Source: VRUE01 sp036271315
Lineage (GTDB): Bacteria > Actinomycetota > Thermoleophilia > Solirubrobacterales > 70-9
Reading direction: 5' to 3'
Assembly: GCA_036271315.1 (NCBI GenBank)
Contig: DATBAV010000029.1
Span: 1-30,394 of the forward strand
Length of the DNA stretch: 30,394 nucleotides
Below, in pieces: positions 7,385 to 14,840 of this stretch; positions within the stretch are counted from its first letter, which is position 1, and each line of letters starts with the position of its first letter. Position numbers and translations under genes: made by a program. The notes beneath the pieces were generated by a model. The model was given only the letters and a program-made list of their open reading frames with translations, did not search any database and was not told where the DNA came from.

Positions 7385-8723
7385 AGGCGGGCTTGCCTTG
7401 CGGCGCGGCAACACCCGGCCCCACCGCCGCTTTGTATTTGTAGGGCTGCAGGGCGGTGATGCTCGAGTAGCCGGTGAGGTAGATGCGGCGACCGTCGGAG
7501 ATCACCGGCGAGTAGGTGCCGCGGGGGTAGCTGAAGACCTTGCGGCCGCTCTTCATCATGAAGCCGCTGGTCGTGTTGTTGGTGAACTCGGCGACGTAGA
7601 CGATGTCGCCGATCGCCGAGAGCGAGCCGACCACCTGCCCCCCGGCGGAGCGGCTCCAGCGCAGGCTGCCGTCCTTGGCGTCGAGCGCGTAGATGTTGCC
7701 GTCGAAGGAGCCGATGTAGACGGTCGGCGGGCTGTGGCGGGTGGTCGAGACGGTCGGGCCCGAGTAGGCGTAACCGCCGGTCGAGTAGCTCCAGGCCAGG
7801 GTGCCGTCCTTGAGGTCGAAGCTGTAGACGCGGTCGTCGTTGTTGCCGGCGTAGACGCGGCCGAAGGCAACAGCCGGGGTCGAGTAGAACTGGCCCGAGG
7901 TGCCGAACCCCTGGCCCAGCGAGGAGGTCTGCCAGATCAGCTTGCCGGTCTTGGCATCGACCGCGTTCATGTCGCCGCCGTAGTCGCCGACGTAGAGGCG
8001 CCCGCCGTAGTAGGCGGGGGCCGACTTGACCGGGCCGCCGAGCTGGGTCGCCCAGCGCACGTTGCCGCTGATCGTGCTGAGCGCGTAGAGGTTGCCGTCC
8101 TCGCAGCCGAAGTAGACGGTGCGCCCGATCACCACCGGCGAGGACTCGGCCCGGCCCGGCAGCGAGTGCTTCCAGATGATCTTGCCGGTCTTGGCATCGA
8201 GCTTGACGATGTGGCCGGGGACGAGGTTGACGATGTAGAGGCGATGCTTGGAGTAAGCCGGCGAGGATGCGTTGAGGCGGCCGAGGCTGCGTTCCCAGAG
8301 CACTTTGCCGGTGTCGGCATCGAGCGCGTAGGCGGTGCCGTTGTTGTTGACGAAGTAGAGCTTGCCGGCGACGTAGATCGGCGGGAACTCGAGCAGCGGG
8401 TGCTCGGTGTAGCGCCAGAGCTTGCGAAACGGCGGCTTGATTCCCTGGGCCGGCAGGTAGCGGGTGCGGGCCGGATTGAGCCCGTACATCGGCCAGTTGA
8501 CGGTCTTCGCCTCCGGCTTGGCCGGCTTCTGCGGCACGAAGACGGCGTTTTCGTTGTGCACGTCGGCCGGGCGCTTGAGCAGCTCGTAAGCGAGCACCCC
8601 GGCGCCGAAGACGGCGATCAGGCCGGCTGCGATCAGGCCAACCGCGAGACGCCGGTGCTGCTTCCAGAGGTGCTCCGCCTGCGCCCACAGACCGGCGAGG
8701 AGTGTTTTGGCGCTGCCGCTCAA
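7293..8723 (-). CDS. Membrane-anchored PQQ-like beta-propeller protein
   Basis: A 476-residue protein with a cytoplasmic N-terminus, one transmembrane helix (about residues 27-48) and an extracytoplasmic beta-propeller. Seven PQQ/BamB-type blades can be counted from repeats such as ALDADTGKVLWERSL, KLDAKTGKIIWKHSL and ALDAKDGSLRWSRSA. No catalytic dehydrogenase residues stand out, so a structural or binding role is likelier than a quinoprotein enzyme. The start is probably TTG 8723, whose TTGA overlaps the stop of the upstream SRPBCC gene, indicating translational coupling. The last 45 residues are Ala/Gly/Lys/Arg-rich and overlap the converging GH26-like gene by 92 bp. The substrate is unknown. 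Confidence 0.85.
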   Translation of the reverse strand: MSGSAKTLLAGLWAQAEHLWKQHRRLAVGLIAAGLIAVFGAGVLAYELLKRPADVHNENAVFVPQKPAKPEAKTVNWPMYGLNPARTRYLPAQGIKPPFRKLWRYTEHPLLEFPPIYVAGKLYFVNNNGTAYALDADTGKVLWERSLGRLNASSPAYSKHRLYIVNLVPGHIVKLDAKTGKIIWKHSLPGRAESSPVVIGRTVYFGCEDGNLYALSTISGNVRWATQLGGPVKSAPAYYGGRLYVGDYGGDMNAVDAKTGKLIWQTSSLGQGFGTSGQFYSTPAVAFGRVYAGNNDDRVYSFDLKDGTLAWSYSTGGYAYSGPTVSTTRHSPPTVYIGSFDGNIYALDAKDGSLRWSRSAGGQVVGSLSAIGDIVYVAEFTNNTTSGFMMKSGRKVFSYPRGTYSPVISDGRRIYLTGYSSITALQPYKYKAAVGPGVAAPQGKPASKAQDRPAGAAGQAAGSARKRGRQSGAARR

Positions 8724-9163
8724 CCCCCCGCCGCGGCGCGTCGCTCGGACTCCTTGACGACGCCGTTGACCAGTCCCTTAACCGCCTGCTTGACCGCGGC
8801 GACGACGATCGCCCCAACCACCGGCACGGTCGGCTGCATCCGCACCGCGTAGACCATCTCGGTGCCCGCGCCGGCGGCGGTCAGCTTCACCGTGCCGACG
8901 TGATCGCGAACCGGCAGGCCGGAGAGCAGCTTGTAGGAGAAACGCTCGTCCGGCTCATAAGCGATCACCTCCTCGCGCAGCGGGGGGCCGACCGCAGTCA
9001 GCTTACGAATCGCGCCAAGTCCATTCGGTGAAGGCTCGCCCTCGCGCTCGAGCTCCGACTTGCGCAGCGGCGTCAGCTCCGAATATCGCCGGTGATCCGT
9101 GAGCACTTCGAACACCGTCTCGGGGGACGCGGCGATCTCGCGGGTGAAAGTGAAGCTGGCCAC
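8720..9163 (-). CDS. SRPBCC (START/polyketide cyclase-like) family protein
   Basis: A 147-residue protein of the SRPBCC helix-grip fold, which forms a deep hydrophobic ligand pocket. The N-terminus, ASFTFTREIAASPETVFEVL, is the typical first strand and helix. The region GTEMVYAVRMQPTVP followed by a C-terminal amphipathic helix completes the fold. The ligand cannot be predicted. The start is GTG 9163. The gene lies 34 bases after the MBL-fold hydrolase and overlaps the next gene by 4 bases, so the three form a likely operon. Confidence 0.85.
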   Translation of the reverse strand: MASFTFTREIAASPETVFEVLTDHRRYSELTPLRKSELEREGEPSPNGLGAIRKLTAVGPPLREEVIAYEPDERFSYKLLSGLPVRDHVGTVKLTAAGAGTEMVYAVRMQPTVPVVGAIVVAAVKQAVKGLVNGVVKESERRAAAGG

Positions 9164-9181
9164 GGCGGCGAAGGCTATCGG

Positions 9182-9199
9182 GAGGGCCGGGTGGCCCTC
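9182..9199 (-). terminator. Hairpin at the end of the MBL-fold gene
   Basis: Perfect 7-bp stem GAGGGCC/GGCCCTC with loop GGGT, overlapping the stop codon of the MBL-fold gene. There is no T-tract, so it may be an intercistronic stability hairpin instead of a true terminator. Confidence 0.3.
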
Positions 9200-10196
9200 A
9201 GTCCAGCCTCCATCGCTGGGGATCGGTCCCCTCTACCTTGGCCACTTCACCCTCGATCACCATGTGATCCAAACAGGAGAGGACGATCTGCAAGACCCAG
9301 GCGCTGACCGGGGTGTTGACGTTCTCGGCTCCGACGATCTCGGCGACCACCTCGAACGCCGTCCTCTCCCCCTCGCCGAGCGCTTCGCGGGTCTTCTCCA
9401 GCAGCTCGGCGACCTGCCGCCGGGCCTCGGCGATCTTGGCTTTGGGGTCGCGGAAGGGCCGGCCGTGACCGGGCAGACAGAGTTCGACCTCGAGCGGCTC
9501 GACCCGGTCGAGGCTGGCGAGGAACTCGCCGATCGGGTCGGGGCTGTGGCCGTGATCGAAGAAGAGCACCGTGCGGCCGAGCAGGTGGTCGCCGGAGATC
9601 ATCAGCTTGCGCTCGGGCTGGTGCAGGACAACGTGCGAGGGCGCATGTCCGGGCGTCTCATAGACCTGCCAGGTGCCGAGGTCGGTCTCCACCTCGACTC
9701 CGGGCAGCAGCTCGCGGTCGGGCTCGACGATCGCGTCGATGCCGTTGTCACTGTTGTCACTGCGCTCCCGGTAGCGTTCGAGCCCGGCGACCGGCACGCC
9801 GCTCTGGCGCGCCACCTCGAGCCGCTGCTCCAGCGCCGCCGCCGGGTCGTCGGCAAGCAGGCGCACGTGCTCCCAGGCGGGGTGCATCCAGAGCTCGCAG
9901 CCGGCGCCCTCGACGATCGGCGCCGCCAGGCCGTAGTGGTCGGTGTGCGAGTGGGTGCAGACCAGCAGCTTCACGTCCTCGAGGCTGAAGCCGACCTGGG
10001 CGAGGGCGAGGTCGAACTGGCGCATCCGTCCCTTGCCGCCGATGCCGGTGTCGAAGAGGACGATGCCGCTGTCGGCAGCGACCGCCCAGACGTTGCCGTG
10101 CGGCACACCCGGCCAGGGAAGCGCCAGACGCAGCCGCCAGACGCCGGGCAGGACCCGTTCGCCGCGCGGCGCCTCGGGTTTGCGCTGATCGGCCAT
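9198..10196 (-). CDS. MBL-fold metallo-hydrolase
   Basis: A 332-residue metallo-beta-lactamase-fold hydrolase. The metal-binding signature THSHTDHYGL is intact (His82, His84, Asp86, His87). Further ligands are visible in ETPGHAPSH, in ISGDHLLGR and in the late LPGHGRPF. A C-terminal helical segment of about 80 residues resembles the winged-helix tail of the LACTB2/glyoxalase-II-like branch, so a thioester or phosphoester hydrolase is likelier than a lactamase. The start is ATG 10196. It is the first gene of the leftward run with the SRPBCC and beta-propeller genes, and is divergent from an MFS exporter over a 72-base gap. The substrate is unknown. Confidence 0.9.
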   Translation of the reverse strand: MADQRKPEAPRGERVLPGVWRLRLALPWPGVPHGNVWAVAADSGIVLFDTGIGGKGRMRQFDLALAQVGFSLEDVKLLVCTHSHTDHYGLAAPIVEGAGCELWMHPAWEHVRLLADDPAAALEQRLEVARQSGVPVAGLERYRERSDNSDNGIDAIVEPDRELLPGVEVETDLGTWQVYETPGHAPSHVVLHQPERKLMISGDHLLGRTVLFFDHGHSPDPIGEFLASLDRVEPLEVELCLPGHGRPFRDPKAKIAEARRQVAELLEKTREALGEGERTAFEVVAEIVGAENVNTPVSAWVLQIVLSCLDHMVIEGEVAKVEGTDPQRWRLD

Positions 10197-10268
10197 CGCG
10201 CGAATCCTCTCAGGCGCAGTGTCAGTCCCGCGTGACCGCCGTCATGCTCGGATAGGTTGCTTGCGCAG

Positions 10269-11825
10269 ATGGAGTCGAGCAGCCCCAAGCGCGCCGGACT
10301 CGTCCTCACGGCGCTGATCCTCGTCGCCGCCGTCGCCAACCTCAACCTCGCCGTCGCCAACGTCGCCCTGCCCGACATCGGCAAGGCCTTCAACGCCGGC
10401 CAGACCTCGCTCAACCTGGTCGCGGTCGGCTACTCGCTGGGGCTGGCGACCTCGGTCCTCTACCTCGGGGCGCTCGGCGACCGCTACGGGCGTAAGCGGA
10501 TGCTGCTGCTGGGCATGGCGCTCTCGATCCCGCAGGCCCTTATCGCCGCCTTCGCCCCCTCGATCGGGATCCTCTTCGCGGCGCGGGTGATCGGCGGCAT
10601 CTCCGCCGGCATGGCCTTCCCGACCACGCTGGCGCTGATCACCGCACTTTGGTCGGGCGCCGATCGGACCAGGGCGATCGCGCTCTGGTCGGCGATCGGC
10701 GGCGCGATCGCCTCGCTCGGACCGCTGATCTCCGGCGCCCTGCTCGAGCAGTTCGACTGGGGCTCGGTCTTCCTGATCACGCTGCCGCTGGCGGCGGTCG
10801 CCCTCTTCCTCGCCTGGCGCTACGTCCCCGCCCACGTCAACGAGACCACCGAGCCGGTCGACAACTTCGGCGGCATCCTCTCGATCCTGCTGATCGCGGC
10901 ATTGGTGATGGGGATCAACCTCGCCCCGGTTCCCGGCAAGGGCGCCCTGGCAGTCGGGCTCGGGATCATCGCGCTCGCCACGGCGGCGGCCTTCATCATG
11001 CGCCAGCGCCGGGCCAAGTCACCGCTTTACGATCTCGAGATCGCCGGGCGGCGGATCTTCTGGGTCGCCGCCTGCGCCGGGATCATCGTCTTCGGCTCGC
11101 TGATGGGGGCGATGTTCATCGGCCAGCAGTTCCTCCAGAACGTGCTCGACTACTCGACCCTCGACTCGGGCCTGGCGATCCTGCCGGCGGCGGCGCTGAT
11201 GGTCGTGGTCGCACCGCGCTCGGCGAAACTGGTCGAGGCCCGCGGCGCCCGCTTCACGCTGCTGATCGGCTACGTCTTCTGCCTGCTCGGCTTCCTCACC
11301 ATGCTGCTGCTCTGGAAAGCCGGCATCCCCTACTGGAAGGTGGGCCTCGGCTACGCCTTCATCGGCATCGGCGTCGGCTTCGCCGGCACTCCCGCCTCGC
11401 ACTCGCTGACCGGCTCGGTGCCGGTCAAGCGCGCCGGCATGGCCTCGGGCACGGCTGACCTGCAGCGCGACCTCGGCGGCGCGATCATGCAATCGATCCT
11501 CGGCGCCCTGCTGACCGCCGGCTACGCCGTCGCCGCCAGCGAAGCGATCGCCGCCTCGGGCGAATCGGCCAAGGTCAGCGAAAACGTCGAAGGCGAGCTG
11601 ACCAAGTCCTTCTCCAGCGCCGCCGACCTCGCCTCCCAGTACCCACGCCATAGCGAACAGATCATCGCCGCGGCAAAAGCATCCTTCCTGCAGGGCGACG
11701 CCTGGGCCTACAGCGCCGGCATCATCGCCGTCCTGATCGGCGCCGCCCTCGTCTTCTTCGCCTTCCCCAAGCGCGACGAGGAGGAGCGCCTGCTCGCTCA
11801 GTACAACGCCGAAGACACCGCTTAG
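10269..11825 (+). CDS. MFS transporter, DHA2 (EmrB/QacA) type
   Basis: A 518-residue membrane protein with about 14 hydrophobic segments, the DHA2 drug:proton antiporter layout. The MFS motif A between helices 2 and 3 reads GALGDRYGRKRM, and the NVALPDIGKAF segment after helix 1 is typical. Such proteins export toxic organics or metabolites using the proton gradient; the substrate is not predictable. ATG 10269 is preferred to the in-frame TTG at 10257. No strong ribosome site is visible before either, and a leaderless or short-leader transcript is possible. The gene diverges from the MBL-fold hydrolase. It is followed after 30 bases by ltrA on the same strand. Confidence 0.92.
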   Translation: MESSSPKRAGLVLTALILVAAVANLNLAVANVALPDIGKAFNAGQTSLNLVAVGYSLGLATSVLYLGALGDRYGRKRMLLLGMALSIPQALIAAFAPSIGILFAARVIGGISAGMAFPTTLALITALWSGADRTRAIALWSAIGGAIASLGPLISGALLEQFDWGSVFLITLPLAAVALFLAWRYVPAHVNETTEPVDNFGGILSILLIAALVMGINLAPVPGKGALAVGLGIIALATAAAFIMRQRRAKSPLYDLEIAGRRIFWVAACAGIIVFGSLMGAMFIGQQFLQNVLDYSTLDSGLAILPAAALMVVVAPRSAKLVEARGARFTLLIGYVFCLLGFLTMLLLWKAGIPYWKVGLGYAFIGIGVGFAGTPASHSLTGSVPVKRAGMASGTADLQRDLGGAIMQSILGALLTAGYAVAASEAIAASGESAKVSENVEGELTKSFSSAADLASQYPRHSEQIIAAAKASFLQGDAWAYSAGIIAVLIGAALVFFAFPKRDEEERLLAQYNAEDTA

Positions 11826-11855
11826 CCGACCGCAGCGGCTTGCGAAGATGCCGCG

Positions 11856-13034
11856 ATGGCGACGCCCGGCGACTCGCAGCAATCAAGGTTCGGCGCGACG
11901 CTGCGCGAAGGCGAGCGGGTAACGCCGCTCGAGCTCTTCTTCGACCTCGTCTTCGTGCTGGCGATCACCCAGTGCACGGCGCTGATGGCGCACCACCCGA
12001 CCTGGTCGGGACTGGCCCAGGGGCTGCTGGTGCTGGGGATGCTCTGGTGGTCCTGGACCGGCTACTCCTGGCTGACCAGCGTGATCGACCCCGAGGAGGG
12101 AGCGGTGCGCTTGGTCATGTTCGGCGCGATGGCGGCGCTGCTGCTGGTCTCGCTCTGCGTGCCAGAAGCCTTCGGCGGCCTCGCGCTCGCCTTCGCCCTG
12201 ATCTTCGGCGTCGTGCGCGTCGCCCACATCGGCCTCTTCATGCTGGCCAGCCCGGACGACGACGGCCTGCGCCACTCGGTCCTCGGCCTCGCGGTCAGCA
12301 CCGTGATCGCCGTCGCCCTGCTCGCCACCGCCTCGCTCTTCGACGGCCTCGCCCAGGGCGCGCTCTGGGCGCTTGCCCTCTTCCTCGACATGGGTGGGCC
12401 CTACTTCTTCGGCTCCGAGGGCTGGAAATTGGTGCCGGGACACTTCGCCGAGCGCCACGGGCTGATCGTCATCATCGCCCTCGGCGAGTCGATCGTCGCG
12501 ATCGGCGTCGGCGCCTCGCACGAGCTCAGCCTCGGCATCGGCACCGCCGCCGTCCTCGGCGTCGCCCTGACGGCGGCGATGTGGTGGATCTACTTCGACG
12601 TCGTCGCGATCATCTCCGCCCGCCGCCTCGGCGAAGCCGAGCCAGGCAAGGTCCAGAACGAGATGGCCCGCGACTCCTACTCCTACCTGCACCTGATCCT
12701 GGTCGCCGGCATCGTCCTCGCCGCGCTCGGGCTGAAGCTGACGATCGGCCATTTCGGCGATCACCTCCACACCGTTCCCGCCTTCGCCCTGCTCGGCGGC
12801 GTCGCCGTCTACCTGCTCGGCCTCGTCGCCTTCCGCTATCGCCACGTCCACTCGATCAACCGGCGGCGCCTCGGCCTGGCGATCGTGCTGCTGATCCTCG
12901 TCCCGGTGGCCACGGAGGTGCCGGCGCTGATCGCCCTGGCGGTGGCCAACGTCCTGATCTGGGCGATGATCGTCTACGAGACTCGGATGTACGGCGAGGG
13001 GCGGCAGGAACTGCGGCGCACCCAGGCGGCCTAG
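11856..13034 (+). CDS. Low temperature requirement protein A (LtrA) family
   Basis: A 392-residue polytopic membrane protein of the LtrA family, originally linked to growth of Listeria at low temperature; its biochemical role is unresolved. The diagnostic N-terminal block is TPLELFFDLVFVLAITQ at about residues 23-39. The second family block is GLIVIIALGESIVAIGVG, around residues 204-221. About eleven hydrophobic helices can be counted. The start is ATG 11856. Its TAG stop shares the CTAG palindrome with the stop of the converging YrhK-like gene, so the two coding regions end within the same four bases. Confidence 0.9.
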   Translation: MATPGDSQQSRFGATLREGERVTPLELFFDLVFVLAITQCTALMAHHPTWSGLAQGLLVLGMLWWSWTGYSWLTSVIDPEEGAVRLVMFGAMAALLLVSLCVPEAFGGLALAFALIFGVVRVAHIGLFMLASPDDDGLRHSVLGLAVSTVIAVALLATASLFDGLAQGALWALALFLDMGGPYFFGSEGWKLVPGHFAERHGLIVIIALGESIVAIGVGASHELSLGIGTAAVLGVALTAAMWWIYFDVVAIISARRLGEAEPGKVQNEMARDSYSYLHLILVAGIVLAALGLKLTIGHFGDHLHTVPAFALLGGVAVYLLGLVAFRYRHVHSINRRRLGLAIVLLILVPVATEVPALIALAVANVLIWAMIVYETRMYGEGRQELRRTQAA

Positions 13035-13774
13035 CCGCCGCGCTTCCCGCCACTCTCCGAGGAGACCGCGGCCTCACGGCGCCGGCGCGGGCCGAGCGGG
13101 TGCTCGAACTCCTGCATCAGGCCGGCGATTGCGAAGCAGAGGGCGCCGAGCAAGGTGCCCCAGTTGGCGATTCCGGTCGCCACCATGTCGCCCGAGGAGG
13201 GGCGCACGAAGGAGGCGACGGCGGAGACCATGAAGAGGACCGAGCCGACCTGGTTGACGGCGATGATCCACCAGCCGAGGTCGCGGCGGTGCCAGATGCG
13301 CCAGAAGCGACCGGCGATCCCGGCCATCGCCAGGTGCCCGGAGATGAGGAAGAGCGCGCAGCCGATCATGTCGGGCGACCAGACGAGGCGATCGAACGCG
13401 GCCGGGGTGAGTTCCTGGATGAACGAGTCGACCAGGTTGATCGCGAAGACGAGCGTGCCGGCGAAGAGGACGACGGCGCTCAACCACTGCAGGCGGCGCG
13501 GCTCGCGCGACCACCAGCGCCAGCGAGGCGGCGGCGCGCCGGGCGAGCTCGGCTCGTTGACGACCTGCAGGACCGAGGTGTAGCCGCCGGTGCTGAAGAA
13601 GACACCGCCGACGAGGTAGATCGTCGCGCAGGCGGTCGGGTTGACGCCGGCCTGAGCCAGGGCGGCGCCGAGGGCGAAGAGCGAGCCGCCGATCAGGAAG
13701 GCGGTCGCCGCGACCGCGTTGACCAGCGCGCTACGGCGAGACGAAAGTCCCCGGGTCTGGGCCGATGCGCTCAC
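13031..13774 (-). CDS. YrhK-like integral membrane protein
   Basis: A 247-residue membrane protein with about six helices. The N-terminal pair (AFLIGGSLFALGAALA and YLVGGVFFSTGGY) and the C-terminal block (WGTLLGALCFAIAGLM) resemble YrhK-domain proteins common in actinobacteria, whose function is unknown. A WWSREPRRLQW loop separates the first and second halves. The probable start is GTG 13774, which gives a 44-bp same-strand overlap with the end of the aldo/keto reductase gene. No other ATG or GTG lies nearby in frame, and a GAGAGA-like ribosome site lies just upstream. The stop overlaps the ltrA stop. Confidence 0.7.
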   Translation of the reverse strand: MSASAQTRGLSSRRSALVNAVAATAFLIGGSLFALGAALAQAGVNPTACATIYLVGGVFFSTGGYTSVLQVVNEPSSPGAPPPRWRWWSREPRRLQWLSAVVLFAGTLVFAINLVDSFIQELTPAAFDRLVWSPDMIGCALFLISGHLAMAGIAGRFWRIWHRRDLGWWIIAVNQVGSVLFMVSAVASFVRPSSGDMVATGIANWGTLLGALCFAIAGLMQEFEHPLGPRRRREAAVSSESGGKRGG

Positions 13775-14558
13775 CGCGGTCGAGTCTCTCGAATTCGGCC
13801 ATCTCGGCGTCGCTGAGCTCGAAGTCGAAGAGCTCGATGTTCTCGCGGATCCGCTCCGGCGTCACCGACTTGGGGAAGACCACGTTGGCCAGCTGCAGGT
13901 GCCAACGCAGGACCGCCTGGGCGGGCGTCTTGCCGTGCCGCTCGGCAATTGCGACGATCGTCTCGTCGTCGAGCAGCTCGCCCTGGGCAAGCGGGCTCCA
14001 GGCCTCGGTGACGACCCCGTGGTCGGCGTGCCAGCGACGCAGCTCGGCCTGCTGCAACCGCGGGTGTAGCTCGATCTGGTTCACCGTCGGCCGCACCTCG
14101 GTCTCCGCCTCCAGCCGCTCGAGGTCCTCGACGCGGAAGTTGGAGACCCCGATCGTGCGCGCCCGCCCTTCCCCGTGGACGCGTTCGAAGGCGCGCCAGG
14201 TATCGACGAAGCGGCCCTCCCTCGGCACCGGCCAGTGGATCAGGTAGAGGTCGACGTAATCGAAGCCGAGGCGGCCGAGGCTTGCCTCGAAGGCCGCCAG
14301 GGTCGTCTCGAAGCCCTGCTCGGAGTTCCACAACTTGGTGGTGACGAAGAGGTCCTCGCGCGCAAGCTCCGAGGCGGCGATCGCCGCGCCGACGCCTTTC
14401 TCGTTGCGGTAAGCGCCAGCGGTGTCGATGTGGCGGTAGCCGGCGTCAAGCGCCTGCTCGACGACCTCCTGGGTGTCCTCGGGCGGGACCTGGAAGACGC
14501 CGAAGCCCAACTGGGGGATCTCGATGCCGTCGTGGAGGGTGAGGCTGGGGATCGTCAT
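13731..14558 (-). CDS. Aldo/keto reductase (AKR5-like)
   Basis: A 275-residue NADPH-dependent reductase of the (beta/alpha)8 aldo/keto reductase superfamily, acting on aldehydes or ketones in the cytosol. The catalytic tetrad is intact: Asp45, Tyr50, Lys75 and His108. Family signatures are visible in LGFGVFQVP, DAGYRHIDTAGAY, TKLWN, IGVSNF and NQIELHP, and in the late cofactor-binding segment FPKSVTPERIREN. Length and motifs are closest to 2,5-diketo-gluconate-reductase-like AKR5 enzymes, but the natural substrate is uncertain. The start is ATG 14558. It is the first gene of a pair with the YrhK-like membrane protein, which it overlaps. Confidence 0.93.
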   Translation of the reverse strand: MTIPSLTLHDGIEIPQLGFGVFQVPPEDTQEVVEQALDAGYRHIDTAGAYRNEKGVGAAIAASELAREDLFVTTKLWNSEQGFETTLAAFEASLGRLGFDYVDLYLIHWPVPREGRFVDTWRAFERVHGEGRARTIGVSNFRVEDLERLEAETEVRPTVNQIELHPRLQQAELRRWHADHGVVTEAWSPLAQGELLDDETIVAIAERHGKTPAQAVLRWHLQLANVVFPKSVTPERIRENIELFDFELSDAEMAEFERLDRGERIGPDPGTFVSP

Positions 14559-14606
14559 AGCCGCTCAACTACCCGCTGCGGCCGAGCCTACGCGGCACCT
14601 CTGGAG

Positions 14607-14780
14607 CTAGCTGGTGGCGATCCCGATGGCGAGCAGCGGGAAGGCCAGCATGATGCCGAGATAGGCCCCCATCGCGGCGCCGGTGGCGACGCTGGTCGTG
14701 CGCGAGCGCATCGAGGCGATGACGCTGATCAGAAAGATCGCGCCCGCGAGAACTACTCCAACCCAAAATACGTCCGGCAT
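14607..14780 (-). CDS. Small two-helix membrane protein (57 aa)
   Basis: A 57-residue open frame starting at ATG 14780 and ending TAG at 14607. It begins MPDVFWVGVVLAGAIFLIS and contains two hydrophobic helices (about residues 5-22 and 38-56) joined by a short polar Arg/Thr/Ser loop (RSRTTS). The hydrophobicity pattern is clean and fills the otherwise empty space between the aldo/keto reductase and the divergent MFS gene, which supports it being real. I recognise no family. It diverges from the MFS gene across 60 bases. Confidence 0.6.
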   Translation of the reverse strand: MPDVFWVGVVLAGAIFLISVIASMRSRTTSVATGAAMGAYLGIMLAFPLLAIGIATS

Positions 14781-14840
14781 GAGCGCCGCGAGACTATCGA
14801 ACGGGGAGGATTTGGCGGCCTCTTGGCAAAGCGGACGAGC

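Noticed and set aside
7293..8723. A PQQ-dependent dehydrogenase
   Set aside because: The propeller repeats are present, but I see no catalytic Asp/Glu or calcium-site motifs and no cytochrome or cofactor genes. A BamB-like binding protein is the safer call.
9198..10196. A beta-lactamase resistance gene
   Set aside because: The HXHXDH motif marks only the broad MBL fold. The C-terminal helical tail and neighbours fit a general hydrolase.
11840..13816. A 658-codon plus-strand frame overlapping ltrA and the YrhK-like gene
   Set aside because: It is a +1 shadow of ltrA and then antisense to the next gene, and it is dominated by Arg/Pro/Ala codons of no family.
14175..14840. A long N-terminal extension of the second MFS transporter
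   Set aside because: It runs antisense through the aldo/keto reductase and the small membrane protein. The transporter family begins at the helix after ATG 14841.
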